Shown in pieces: positions 54,475 through 64,000 of a DNA stretch of 64,000 nt (its first letter is position 1; each line of letters opens with the position of its first letter). The position numbers were made by a program, and so were the translations under genes. The notes below the pieces were generated by a model. The model had not been told where the DNA came from and did no database searches. It saw nothing but the letters and a program-made list of their open reading frames with translations. Origin of the DNA: Diploptera punctata (Eukaryota > Arthropoda > Insecta > Blattodea > Blaberidae); contig JASPKZ010010209.1 in NCBI GenBank assembly GCA_030220185.1, positions 62,001 to 126,000 on the forward strand, written 5' to 3'.

Positions 54475-54985
54475 TTACTTACTTACTCACTGGCACTATC
54501 GAACCCGTAGGTCCATGGCCGCGCGGACATAAGCTCTCCATACATCCCTATACTGAGCTAATGCTTTCCAATCATTCCCTTTATAATATACTTCCCTCAA
54601 ATCATACTTAATGTTATTCTCCCACCTCATTCTTGGTCTACCAACTGGGCGTTTTCCCACTGGCTTTCGTACAAGAAGCTTCCATGCAATTCTTTCATTC
54701 GCTATACGTGCAACATGTCCTGCCCATCGCAGTCTACGAGACTTAACTGTTCTTATTATATCTGGCTTCCTATAAAGACCATGTAGTTCATTGTTATGTA
54801 GTCTTCTCCATTCACCTGTCTGTTCATCTCTCTTTGGTCCAGAAATTTTCCTAAGTACTTTATTCTCAAATACTTGTAATCTCCTTTCCTCCCTTAAAGT
54901 AAGAGTCCATGTTTCGCACCCATATAATATAACTGGTAGAATAATAGTTTTATATATTTTCAATTTAACGTTTTTTGAAAATAAA
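54475..54985 (-). mobile_element. LINE-alpha copy, open C-terminal frame
   Basis: The minus frame 54496-55023 (175 codons) runs from KNVKLKIYKTIILPVILYG to RAAMDLRVR without a stop. Tail at 54475-54487. Confidence 0.93.
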
Positions 54986-55634
54986 AAATAATAGAAATGT
55001 GTCATGAAGTTTGTCCATTTCAATTAATTTCATTGAAATACTAAGTTAATTTCGAGAAAAATGTCAAATAAGCATTTATAGGCATTGTAAGCCGAAATAG
55101 GCATTTATAGACAAAATGAACTTCATGGAAAACAACTCTAGGGTCGTCGGTATGAACTTATATGAAGTCACTTTTACAATATCTATAATAAATAACTATA
55201 GGCATTTTCCCTAACATCCGGTCTCTAGTTATCACACATCGATGATGTAATCCGGGAGAAACATATGAATAACGGCGTACAAATGTTATTTATGAAATTG
55301 GTTTTAATTGGTTGATACATAAACCAGGAATATATTTTTTAAGGCAAATATTTAACCAGCGATGGTCATTCAATTAAATGCACGCACAGCTCTGCGAATC
55401 AATGGACAAAGAGAGAACATCCCTGGGATGAAGTCTCCGGAGCATTTCAATCAAAACTTTGTGTTCAACCCCCGGAACCCGGAGTAAAAACGTTCCAATT
55501 AAAACATATCAGTTTCAGGACAATCCAAACTCCGTGCTCTCAAATTCAATAAATGTAACAACATACACAAATTAAAAGCAACACGCTGATTTCTAGTAGA
55601 AACAAATGCACCAAACGGTCTTGTCTTTTTTTAA

Positions 55635-55725
55635 TGACATATCATCGTCATCATCATAGTCCATTCACCAGTTTAGGCCATTTGTTGACCTGTTTCGGTC
55701 TCAATTTAAACATCATCCACTAATA
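55635..55725 (-). mobile_element. LINE-eta 3' end
   Basis: Complement of the end of the copy at 33545-33800: CATCATCATAGTCCATTCAC, GGCCATTTGTTGACCTGTTTC. Confidence 0.7.
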
Positions 55726-55729
55726 CAAA

Positions 55730-55860
55730 GCGAGGTTGGGAAGTGGTTTTTATAGAAGCTAGGAAATTATTAAAAACTGAGCGATAGCGAGGTTTTTAAT
55801 TTCAGAGATTCTGTAAATCACTTCACAAACGTGTGTTGTACATTATTTTTTTGCACGATG
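55730..55860 (-). repeat. Dispersed repeat R2, copy 2
   Basis: Reverse complement of 20730-20860 (GCGAGGTTGGGAAGTG, CTAGGAAATTATTAAAAAC, GTGTGTTGTACATTATTTT). Confidence 0.65.
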
Positions 55861-55894
55861 GTATTTTCAAAATAATAAATAATAATAAAATAAT

Positions 55895-56452
55895 AATCAG
55901 GAAGTGCGTGCTATATGCATTGCAGAGACTCTTGATATCCCAACTCCTTTCAAAAAACGTTAAACTGAAAATATATAAAACTATTATTCTACCAGTTATA
56001 TTATATGGGTGCGAAACATGGACTCTTACTTTAAGGGAGGAAAGGAGATTACAAGTATTTGAGAATAAAGTTCTTAGGAAACATTTTGGACCAAAGAGAG
56101 ATGAACAGACAGGTGAATGGAGAAGACTACATAACAATGAACTACATGATCTTTATAGGATAGTAGATATAATGAGAACAGTTAAATCCCGTAGACTGCG
56201 ATGGACAGGACATGTTGCGCGTATGAGGAATGAAAGAAGTGCTTGGAAGCTTCTTGTAGGAAAGCCAGAGGGAAAACGCCCAGTTGGTAGACCAAGAATG
56301 AGGTGGGAGAATAACATTAGCTATGATTTGAGGGAAGTAGACTATATGGGAATGATTGGGAAGCAATAGCTCAGGATAGGGATGTATGGAGAGCTTATGT
56401 TCGCGCGGCCATGGACCTACGGGTTCTATAGCGCCAGTGAGTAAGTAGGTAA
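55895..56452 (+). mobile_element. LINE-alpha copy
   Basis: YALQRLLISQLLSKNVKLKI through GRPRMRWENNISYDLREVDY, then a frameshift and the family end with GTAAGTAGGTAA. Confidence 0.93.
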
Positions 56453-56499
56453 TTTTGAATAATACCTCAACAGAATTTTATTATATTCTGATGCAACAT

Positions 56500-56575
56500 A
56501 TGTTTGTCCTGGTGAGTGGTAGAGAAGGCCACCTGGTTTTAACTCCACCAAGCTAAATAAATAAATAAAAGAGTG
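56500..56575 (+). repeat. 3'-tail module with (TAAA)n
   Basis: GGTGAGTGGTAGAGAAGGCC, CTGGTTTTAACTCCACC then AAATAAATAAATAAA. Confidence 0.5.
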
Positions 56576-56961
56576 GAACGAGGAAAATTCGTTGTTTTGA
56601 ATAATGTTTAATGCATTTGTTTTTGATACTCGGTGTGTTTTCCATTATTGTTGTTAATTATTGTGATATTCACTTGTTCTAGTTAGTGTCGCTCGTCGTA
56701 TGTTCTCTCACCTCTAACATTACCAGCCGCGTTTATTACGTTTTTTGTCTCTTCCTAGAATTTGTTTTCATTATTTCGCTAACGAAACACCAGCGCCACG
56801 CTCTTATTACCAACATGATGCTCCTGTATTCTCTCACAAACAAACTAAATTTCCCTTTATTCTAACTAACATTACTTGCATTCCTAAACATTTCCTGCAT
56901 TCTTGCTTTTCACTTATAAATGGAATGTGGTATATTTTTAGCCAATATTGCATAATACATA

Positions 56962-57143
56962 ACGGGTCCTGGTAGTCTGGTGCAGGGTCGTACAACTCGC
57001 GATCGGCGGGCCATATGAAGCCCTCCACCTCTTCTTCACTGGGCAGTGACTCTATTAGCAGAAGTAAATAATGCCATTCTGGCTCAGCATGCCGGTTTCC
57101 TGATTTGCTGGCGTGTACCGGAGCTCGGTGGTAGGCAGGAGAT
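56962..57143 (-). CDS. Candidate host exon or gene fragment (uncertain)
   Basis: Inside the 135-codon minus frame 56834-57241, the segment SPAYHRAPVHASKSGNRHAE, PEWHYLLLLIESLPSEEEVE, GFIWPADRELYDPAPDYQDP is GC-richer and less repetitive than its surroundings and shows no transposon motif. A possible splice acceptor (CCCTGAG then ATCTCC) lies upstream near 57143. A donor near GACCC/GTTATG is weak. I do not recognise the protein. It may equally be chance coding-like sequence. Confidence 0.3.
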
Positions 57144-57391
57144 CTCAGGGTTATGAACTCTTTATAAGCAAAAGAACAACGTATAAATGTACACTCAATT
57201 TTAACGAATCCAAGAAACTGTTTATTTACGGAGAAATACACTTTTGATAATACAGTTATGAAGTTTTATCTAAGAGTGGAGTCGATGAAATACTTAGAGG
57301 TCCACGTGCTCGAGTCAATATTTTCAAAGTCCAAATGCTTAACGGACTATAACTTTAAATTTAACTATTTCTCGGACGAATCTAATATTTA

Positions 57392-57553
57392 AACTGAATC
57401 GGAGATCGCGGTCTGCAGGTCTACGATGTTCCAACACTGAACACAGAGCCACTGAGAGTGATAGTCCGTTTTAACTGAATCGGAGATCGCGGTCTGCAGA
57501 TCTACTATGTTTCAACACTGATCATAGATTCACTGAGAGTGATAGTGCTTTGA
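57392..57553. repeat. 81-bp tandem duplication
   Basis: AACTGAATCGGAGATCGCGG starts at 57392 and again at 57473; the two units differ at a handful of positions. No copies elsewhere in the window. Confidence 0.9.
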
Positions 57554-58335
57554 TATAAGTTCTCGCTTATAAAGGCGGCGGCTCCTCCCACTTTTCTCGA
57601 ATCCACTCCTTACAATTGAATATATATTTATGTTACAATAATATTATTTACTAGTATGTATAACATTTCTAAGAACTGGGTAAATTGGTTCTTTGATATT
57701 TAATAGATAAATGTTTATCAGTTTCTTTGTAAACTGTCAATGTTAAGAGATTATCTTTTCTAGAGGTGAATGAATGTATTTTGTTGTCTGTACTAGCCAG
57801 GTAGAAATTCTTTATCATCATTCCTTTGAATTGCTTAGTAGCGTTAATTGGTTTCTAAGAATTGGTCAATAGATTTTTAATATTTTTTAATAGCTAACTA
57901 ATGTTATCTTTTCTTAAAGAATGAATATTTCTTATTAGTTGTATTGACTGCTAATTGGAATTGGTTATATTCTTTTGACAATACCCTTTTTGTGTTCCTA
58001 TATTATTTGTAAGTTGTGTAGTAGGTAGAGTTCTGACAATACCTCTTTATTTGTCATTTGTATAGCAGATAGCGTTTTACAGTATTTTATTCTAGACAAA
58101 TGTACGTGGAATTTTCACCTGGATATATTTCTACTTTTCCACATACATATTTTATAGCGATATTAGTAATATATTCTATTTTCATTATTTATAGATTTAT
58201 TTAATTTTAATAACAATTTAATATATTTCGGAACATTTTAGTTTCAGATCAATGCATATTAGAGTTGTATCTTAGTTTATATGTCTCCTATCATATTAAT
58301 CGCTATAGGCGTGGGTTCGATACCAGACGGAGTTG
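57554..58335. other. No gene seen
   Basis: AT-rich; B-box-like GTGGGTTCGATACC near 58312 followed by a T run suggests a tRNA-derived scrap. Confidence 0.45.
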
Positions 58336-58339
58336 AATT

Positions 58340-58520
58340 TTTTTTCTTCTTCTTTGTTCAACTAAGTCTTAGGCCTATAGGCTTGTTATGATCTCACTGA
58401 TGAATTTTGTATCCAGCGTTTTCTTGGACGGCCCAGAAATCTCTTCCCTGTTGGACAATAACGAAGCATGGCCTTGGGAACTCTATCTGAATTCATTCGT
58501 CGCAAATGATCAAAGTAAGA
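58340..58520 (-). mobile_element. LINE fragment with (GAA)n tail
   Basis: GTCTTAGGCCTATAGGCTTG, CCAGCGTTTTCTTGGACGGCCCAG match 26340-26420. Confidence 0.65.
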
Positions 58521-58686
58521 TCGGAATACATAACCTCACATTTGGTAAATATTAAATATTATAATTATTTTTAGCTTCTGTTATTCGTTAAATAGTCGCT
58601 CCAAATCCAACGCGAGGTTGAGTTTTTCATTAGACAAAGCACTCACGACTTTGTCGCTCGTATTTTTTCACAAAACACAACCTCTT

Positions 58687-59424
58687 GTTAGATTACTGTT
58701 GACTATTTAACTCATGTCCCAAATGGGAGTCAATGACCAATCACATTTCAATGATTTTTTATTTACAACCAATCACAGTCGTGTTTCGCCTAAAATTTAC
58801 CAATTAAAGTTTATCATAATGAAGAAAGCACCTCCTTTTTAACATTCTGAATAGGTCATAGGATTATTTTGCAGTGACTGACTCTCTAAGAAATACGGCT
58901 ACCAGATTGTATATATAGTGCATGAATGTCAACACATAGCGCATGCGGGAGTTAATATAAAAACATTTGTAACAATTGATTATACCACCAAAAAAAACAC
59001 TGTTTGCACTTTCTTAAACGAATTATTTTCCAGGAAATGATGCAGAAAAATATTAATTGACATATTTGCATCATAAGACATCAGAAAATAATTAATACGT
59101 ATAACGTTGGTTATAAATTTCTCCCCTAGAGTGCATTCTTACAACATAACGATCTTTTGGCAATAAATAATATGATGATCTGCTTGCAGTGATGAACAAA
59201 AGAAGCAAATGAAGCGTACCAATCGTTTCTCATTTGTTTTTAAACATCACCGTTTACATTAAATATATAAATATTTTAAAATAACTATATTTAAATAATG
59301 ATTTGTGAGTAAACAGCATAATTTTATTCGTTAAATAGTCCTAACAAATGCCACTCTTGATTTGCAAATTCCCTATATAAATTCATCGATGATTTGGAAA
59401 TCACTCGTGGCATTACTTATGATA
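58687..59424 (+). mobile_element. MITE-F, copy C (second empty site)
   Basis: GACTATTTAACTCATGTCCC to GTTAAATAGTCCTAAC (59331-59346), then a shortened hairpin to GTGGCATTACTTATG. TATATATA at 58910-58917 is an empty transposon target. Confidence 0.82.
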
Positions 59425-59439
59425 ATTATTTCCAGTCTC

Positions 59440-59575
59440 AATTTATCAACACTCGTATGAGATAATGTTCCAACTGGCAGGAAATCCATAGGAAGACCAA
59501 AACAAAGACGGGGAAAAAGCACTTCCCAACTGGCTGTAAGCCTAAGATAAAGAGAAGAAGAAGAAAGAACCTTTC
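59440..59575 (+). mobile_element. LINE 3' end with (GAA)n-type tail
   Basis: AACTGGCAGGAAATCCATAGGAAGACC encodes PTGRKSIGRPK, the C-terminal GRPK motif, then AGAAGAAGAAG. Confidence 0.7.
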
Positions 59576-60067
59576 TCTGACGAAGTGGTGCATAAACTAA
59601 AAAGAAAACAAAAAGACGTTAACTCCATCTACCGTGTTAGTGCGCAAGTATACGCGCAAAAAAGTTATTATTTCAATACACATTTGTAATTATTTATAAA
59701 GTAGGGTCCAGTTCGTAAAAAAGAATGTATTAACAAATGATGGTATGGGAATCCCCAGAGCGCGCACATCCTACGTAAAATAACGCTGCTGTTACATATT
59801 GTATTGTTGTTTTTAACGGAATAAATTACAAGGTTGTTTGTACCTGTCCCCTGGGATTCCCCGTGCACCTCCCCATTTAAATTAATTATGTACAATAATT
59901 TTGTTGCACTGCGTGATTCCAGTCCGGGGAATACGCGACATTTCGCGGTGTTTGATGAAATAAAAACCAGTGCTCATGTACACAGTCGTTATTTATGTGA
60001 CAAGCTCGTAAAGTAAGATTTCATCTGATGAAACTAGATACTGGGTACATATATTTGTCTGCATATT

Positions 60068-60255
60068 ATATTTTACCTTCGTAAGAAAACCTGAGGGAAA
60101 ATGGAACGTGGAATGGGGTGGAAGAATAATATTAACCATTATTTGAGACAGTTGAATCATACAGGAGATGAGACAGTTGAATCATACAGGAGATGAGACA
60201 GTTGAATCATACAGGAGATGATTCGAATATATTAGTCCAGGACATGAATGTATGG
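60068..60255 (+). mobile_element. LINE-alpha fragment with internal triplication
   Basis: Sequence matching GENNINYDLREV-coding DNA contains three tandem copies of a 25-bp unit (60145-60219, GAGACAGTTGAATCATACAG). The unit corresponds to one occurrence in other copies. It joins a minus-strand copy at 60258. Confidence 0.8.
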
Positions 60256-60257
60256 AG

Positions 60258-60565
60258 TACTTACTTACTCACTGGCACTATCGAACCCGTAGGTTCATGA
60301 CCGCGCGTATATAAGCTCTCCATACACACCTATCTGATTTAATACTTTCCAATCATTCCCTGTATAATCTACTTCCCTCAAATCATAGTTAACGTTATTC
60401 TCCCACCTCATTCTCGGTTTACCAACTGAGAGTTTTCCCTATGATTTTCCTACAAGAAGCCTCCATGCACGTCTTTCATTCCCCACTCGTGCCACATATC
60501 CTGCCCATCGCAGTCTACGAGACTTAACTGTTCTTATTAAATCTGGCTTCCTATAAAGACCATAT
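60258..60565 (-). mobile_element. LINE-alpha 3' copy
   Basis: Tail, then 3' region to AAATCTGGCTTCCTATAAAGACC. Confidence 0.9.
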
Positions 60566-60769
60566 ATCTTGTACATATTATATATTTAATTCGTTAAATC
60601 TAGAGTAAATCAAAATACATTATAAATATTAATTGTATTGTATTCATAACTTGTAATTGTTTATGTTTATTGTAATTTAGATGTAACACTATTTTTGTTT
60701 GTGTTTTTAAAACCTGGTTCAGTGGCAGACAAGGCCTTAAGGCCTTAACTCTACTAGGTAAAATAAAGC

Positions 60770-60826
<57 letters not shown>

Positions 60827-60827
60827 C
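60560..60827 (+). repeat. Retroelement 3' end with (TTA)n tail
   Basis: CTTGTACATATTATATATTTAA, CCTTAAGGCCTTAACTCTACT and a long (ATT)n. Confidence 0.65.
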
Positions 60828-60964
60828 TACAATACAATTATGATTTACAATATATTTTGATTTGCTGTAGATTTAACGAATGAAATGGATAGAACGTACA
60901 AGATAGAAAAATGAGAAATTAATAGGCCTACTATTAATGACATAAAACAAATTTAGTTCTGTTG

Positions 60965-61525
60965 AATAATAAATACCACTGGGCAACATGATTTTTGTCT
61001 CATGAGTACCAATAGTTGTACTTAATGCAGTTTTTTTATCGTGTTTTCAAATATGTATTCGGAATTTCTCCATCACCCACAGTTTTTTTATTTCAATTTC
61101 AATTAATGGATTTAAATAATTATTTTTAATAAACTTTTTTTCGTCCATTTGTCCATTGCAAAATAAAACCAAATGAGCTAACTCAGGAGATTTCAGCTAT
61201 GCAAAAGAGTTATCAAGGCAAATGAAATCATAATATGCTGGCCGATTATTGTTGGACCATCAAGAGAGATGCTCCACAGGCGAAATATAGTAGAAAATCG
61301 TAATTTCTTACTTTATAGGTGAGTCCGAATGTTCGAATATTGTGTAGTTACGAATGTAGAAAATATTAAAGTGTTTGAAATTATAAATTCCTGTCTCTCG
61401 GAAACCCTGCGTGATGGAGAAAAACCGATATCATATTTGAATTCAGGAGAAAAATTACTATCAGAATCACATATTTTTCTTTCTGAGACAAAAAAAAAGT
61501 TTCTTTTTTGTTGTTCAGTGTTATT
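60965..61525 (+). mobile_element. Unclassified element U, copy 2 (inverted relative to copy 1)
   Basis: Matches the reverse complement of 12250-12840. The plus strand near 61190-61318 reads ISAMQKSYQGK, a stop, NHNMLADYCWTIKRDAPQAK, YSRKS, a stop and FLTL. The segment after the stop is shared too, so it is element sequence, not only a gene relic. Confidence 0.7.
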
Positions 61526-61664
61526 TAATAACAAGTAAGTGTGTAAGCCCGACTTAAAAGTGTCAAAGTGTGCGGAATCCACCACTGGAAAGTATTGAAC
61601 AGGGATATACTTAAGTAAAGAAGGATTCATGTACACACGACTTTGAACTCCTGTGAGTCAGATA

Positions 61665-62160
61665 TTCTTCTTCTTCTTCGTCAGGCTCTACGACTTCCAG
61701 TGGAATGTCTTGGCCTTCTCAACTAGTTTACGCCATTTCTTCCTATCTTGTGCAGTAGATTTCAAATCAAAAATCCCCGTCTCTCTCAAATCTTCAGTTA
61801 CGTCATGCTCCCATCGATCTTTGGGTCTTCCTCTTGGTCTTCTTCCATGTGGCTTCCAATTTAAAATACCATTCGACAATCTTCCCTTTGGCATTCTTAG
61901 TGTATGTCCAAACCATTGTAATCTTTTGGATTTGATGAAACTAACTATATTTTCTTTATTATTCTTGAGGTATAATTCGTCATTCCTTCTCAACCTCCAA
62001 GTTCCATTTTCCTTTACTGGACCTAGCACTCTTATAAATATTTTCCTCTCAAACGTTAATAGTCTTAATTTATCTGCTTCCTTTAGTACCCAGGTTTCAG
62101 CTCCATAACATATGATTGCTGTATATAATTTGAATTTAACATTTTTTTATATTAGTTTGC
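61665..62160 (-). pseudogene. LINE-zeta C-terminal part with (GAA)n tail
   Basis: Minus frame 61688-62029: MLGPVKENGTWRLRRNDELY, KSKRLQWFGHTLRMPKGRLS, RRPRGRPKDRWEHDVTEDLR. The upstream part encodes a YGAETW-like segment out of frame. Confidence 0.88.
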
Positions 62161-62632
62161 TTTTGAATATATCGAAATTAGCAAAATATGCTTTATTCCC
62201 TTGGAGTCAGATATTCAGTGAATTGATATTTGAAGCGTGCGAAGATTTATTATCACACCCTGTATTTTGCACGTAGCAGCAGAGTTAGGTGCAGATAAAT
62301 AATAGCTGTTAAAATGCTAATGTGTTAGTGTTTGGAAAGGATGGAAATGATCGCAGCCCTCTTAAAGCAGTTGGAAGTTGGCACCAGTGTCTGGAAGTGA
62401 TCCAGCCGCACTTCACCCTCCCCCAGGCGCTGGCAACATCTAACACCCTTCATTTATTTGAATTCAATTCGTACACTTTAAAGTCAACCCAATTTTAAAG
62501 AACCGTTTTTGATGACAGACTGCGGGGAAACAGTACTGAAATAGCATGTTTACATGCTTGCAAGTACTGTGCTCCCAAAGAAAGAAGGTCTCATGAAGCC
62601 GAGCATCACATAAGTCTAGGTTGTATTGTACT
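62161..62632. other. No gene seen
   Basis: Unassigned. Confidence 0.5.
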
Positions 62633-63125
62633 TACTTACTTACTCACTTACTCACTGGCACTATCGAACCCGTATAGGTTCATGGCCGCACGGACATAAG
62701 CTCTCCATACATCCCTATCCTGAGCTAATGTTTTCCAATCATTCCCTGTATAATCTACTTCCCTCAAATCATAGTTACTGTTATTCTCCCACCTCATTCT
62801 TGGTCTACCAACTGGGCGTTTTCCCTCTGGCTTTCCTACAAGAAGCTTCCATGCAAGTCTTTCATTCCCCATACGTGCAACATGTCCTGCCCATCGCAGT
62901 CTACGAGACTTAACTGTTCTTATTATATCTGGCTTCCTATAAAGACCATGTAGTCTTCTCCATTCTCCTGTCTGTTCATCTCTCTTTGGTCCAAAAATTT
63001 CCCTAAGTACTTTATTCTCAATTACTCGTAATCTCCTTTCCTCCCTTAAAGTAAGAGTCCAGGTTTCGCATCCATATAATATCACTGGTAGAATAATAGT
63101 TTTATATATTTTCAGTTTATGATTC
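62633..63125 (-). mobile_element. LINE-alpha copy
   Basis: Minus frame 62648-63127 (159 codons) from LKIYKTIILPVILYGCETWT to RAAMNLYGFDSASE with a short deletion after GEWRRL. Tail at 62627-62645. Confidence 0.93.
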
Positions 63126-63254
63126 AATAGATGGAAAAATATGTTAATGAGCTATTAAATCTGCATGCAGAACGGGATATTGAAGAGGATGATTTAAAAT
63201 CAGTACAAATATTTATCATTAGAGGCGATATAAATTTAAAAGATGTGGAAGCCA

Positions 63255-63660
63255 TCTAATCTAACTCATTCTGACTTACCTAGAAAGTGGTAGATAGTGA
63301 TTTTTGGGCATATTTTGCATCTGGAACATCTCTCTTCTTGTTCCAACAGTAGTCAGCCAGCATATTAGAACTCCACTTGCCTTGGTACCTCTTTTCCATT
63401 GTGGAAATTTGCTGATGAAAACGCTCACCGTGCTCATCAGAGACAGCCCTTAAATACAGCTTGAATAAAATCGCTACATATAAGGTAAAGGTTCCTATGA
63501 CAGGTCAAAGAGAATGCTAAAATAAATTTTAAAAAAGTAGCTGTCACAAAAAAAAAACTGTGCCTGGTGGAAAAATTCTGACTACATATCTGAATTCAGT
63601 ATGAAAAAAATGCACTAGATTCACTAATCAGATTTCTTGCGAAGAAAGCCTTGTCGACCA
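63255..63660 (-). pseudogene. Unclassified element U, copy 3 (best coding segment)
   Basis: Minus strand about 63285-63440: DEHGERFHQQISTMEKRYQG, KWSSNMLADYCWNKKRDVPD, AKYAQKSLSTTF and a stop, uninterrupted. The conserved DEHGERFHQ..MEKRYQGKW..NMLADYCW block is a signature I recognise from uncharacterised, transposon-linked animal proteins. The start of the gene is not present. Confidence 0.72.
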
Positions 63661-63689
63661 GTGTAATTTTTCCATCAGTCTCAATTTTC

Positions 63690-64000
63690 ATGTATTTGAG
63701 AATAATAAAATGTCTGGACCAAAGAAAAACGAACAGACAAGTGAATGTAGAAGACTACACAACACTCAGCCATATTATCTTAATGGGAAACCGTAACATG
63801 TATTAATAATAGTTAAGTCCCATGGACTGCGATGGACAGGACATGTGGTACAAAAAGGAATAAAAGAGGGGCATGGAAATTACTTGTAGGAAAACCGGAG
63901 GGAAAACGCCCAGTAGGTAGGCCAAGAATGAGTTGGAAGAATAACATTAACCTTGATTTGAGGGATGTAAATTATACAGGGGGGAGTTTGGAAGGCGTTG
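63690..64000 (+). mobile_element. LINE-alpha copy cut by the window end
   Basis: TATTTGAGAATAATAAAATG through AACGCCCAGTAGGTAGGCC to the right edge; frameshifted and diverged. Confidence 0.88.

Noticed and set aside
56745..56975. 76-codon plus frame opposite the candidate exon
   Set aside because: No motif and lower coding character than the minus strand; most likely a shadow.
61313..61636. 107-codon minus frame in element U copy 2
   Set aside because: It lies antisense to and beyond the conserved DEHGERFHQ-type relic and is not preserved in copy 1; a piece near 61540-61640 faintly resembles a LINE tail but not enough to call.

Overview
The window looks like intergenic or intronic DNA from a large insect genome. 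Many dead reverse-transcriptase tails, tRNA-headed SINEs, Penelope-like elements, mariner/Tc1 elements and microsatellites lie nested in AT-rich DNA. A cockroach or related blattodean is my guess from overall flavour; the sequence alone does not prove it. I see no bacterial operons, no rRNA, no CRISPR array and no confident host gene. One short GC-richer reading frame (about 56962-57143, minus) is the only candidate host exon. Element names such as LINE-alpha, SINE-A and MITE-F are labels for this report, not database names.

The dominant component is one non-LTR retrotransposon family, LINE-alpha. It has an RTE-like C-terminal region with motifs such as YGCETWTL, RRLRWAGHVARM and KRPVGRPRMRWENN. 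More than 25 5'-truncated copies lie on both strands, each ending in a (TAAG)n or (TTAG)n tail. The most complete, at 7243-8175, reaches back to the YADD catalytic box. Other LINE families (beta to eta), mostly with (GAA)n or (ATG)n tails, contribute further 3' fragments. Four tRNA-headed SINE families (A to D), three Penelope C-termini with GIY-YIG-type sequence, a Tc1 C-terminal relic and a deleted mariner fill much of the rest.

Region by region: 1-5140 LINE-alpha copies, SINE-C and SINE-B; 5141-7240 mostly unassigned; 7243-8935 LINE-alpha with RT box, then LINE-gamma; 9375-11710 SINE-D with target-site duplication, foldback MITE, Penelope 3' end, LINE-alpha pair; 12200-12850 copy of an unclassified element; 13080-18320 LINE, SINE and tRNA-like sequence plus a 917-bp mariner with perfect ends; 18400-24800 SINEs, LINE tails and a MITE-F copy; 24917-25570 a Penelope element split by a LINE-alpha; 27217-30545 LINE-beta, MITE-F and a tandem-module element split by a second Penelope; 31763-32271 Tc1 and Penelope relics; 33545-45660 LINE fragments, tRNA-like genes and a large perfect palindrome; 46745-49862 the most informative locus; 50598-64000 more SINE and LINE copies, a tandem duplication and two further copies of the unclassified element.

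The best finding is at 46745-49862. An apparently intact DD41D mariner-like transposon (47272-48600, 349-aa transposase, 108-bp inverted ends, TA duplication) sits inside a MITE-F copy whose empty site survives in two paralogous copies in the same window. Next to it a composite LINE derivative (a putative 5'-end module joined directly to the LINE-alpha 3' end, with a 471-bp tail) is flanked by a 15-bp target-site duplication, showing that the deleted form itself was retroposed. A second derivative with a different junction lies at 45304-45649. Hammerhead-ribozyme-like cores are visible in two Penelope 3' regions.
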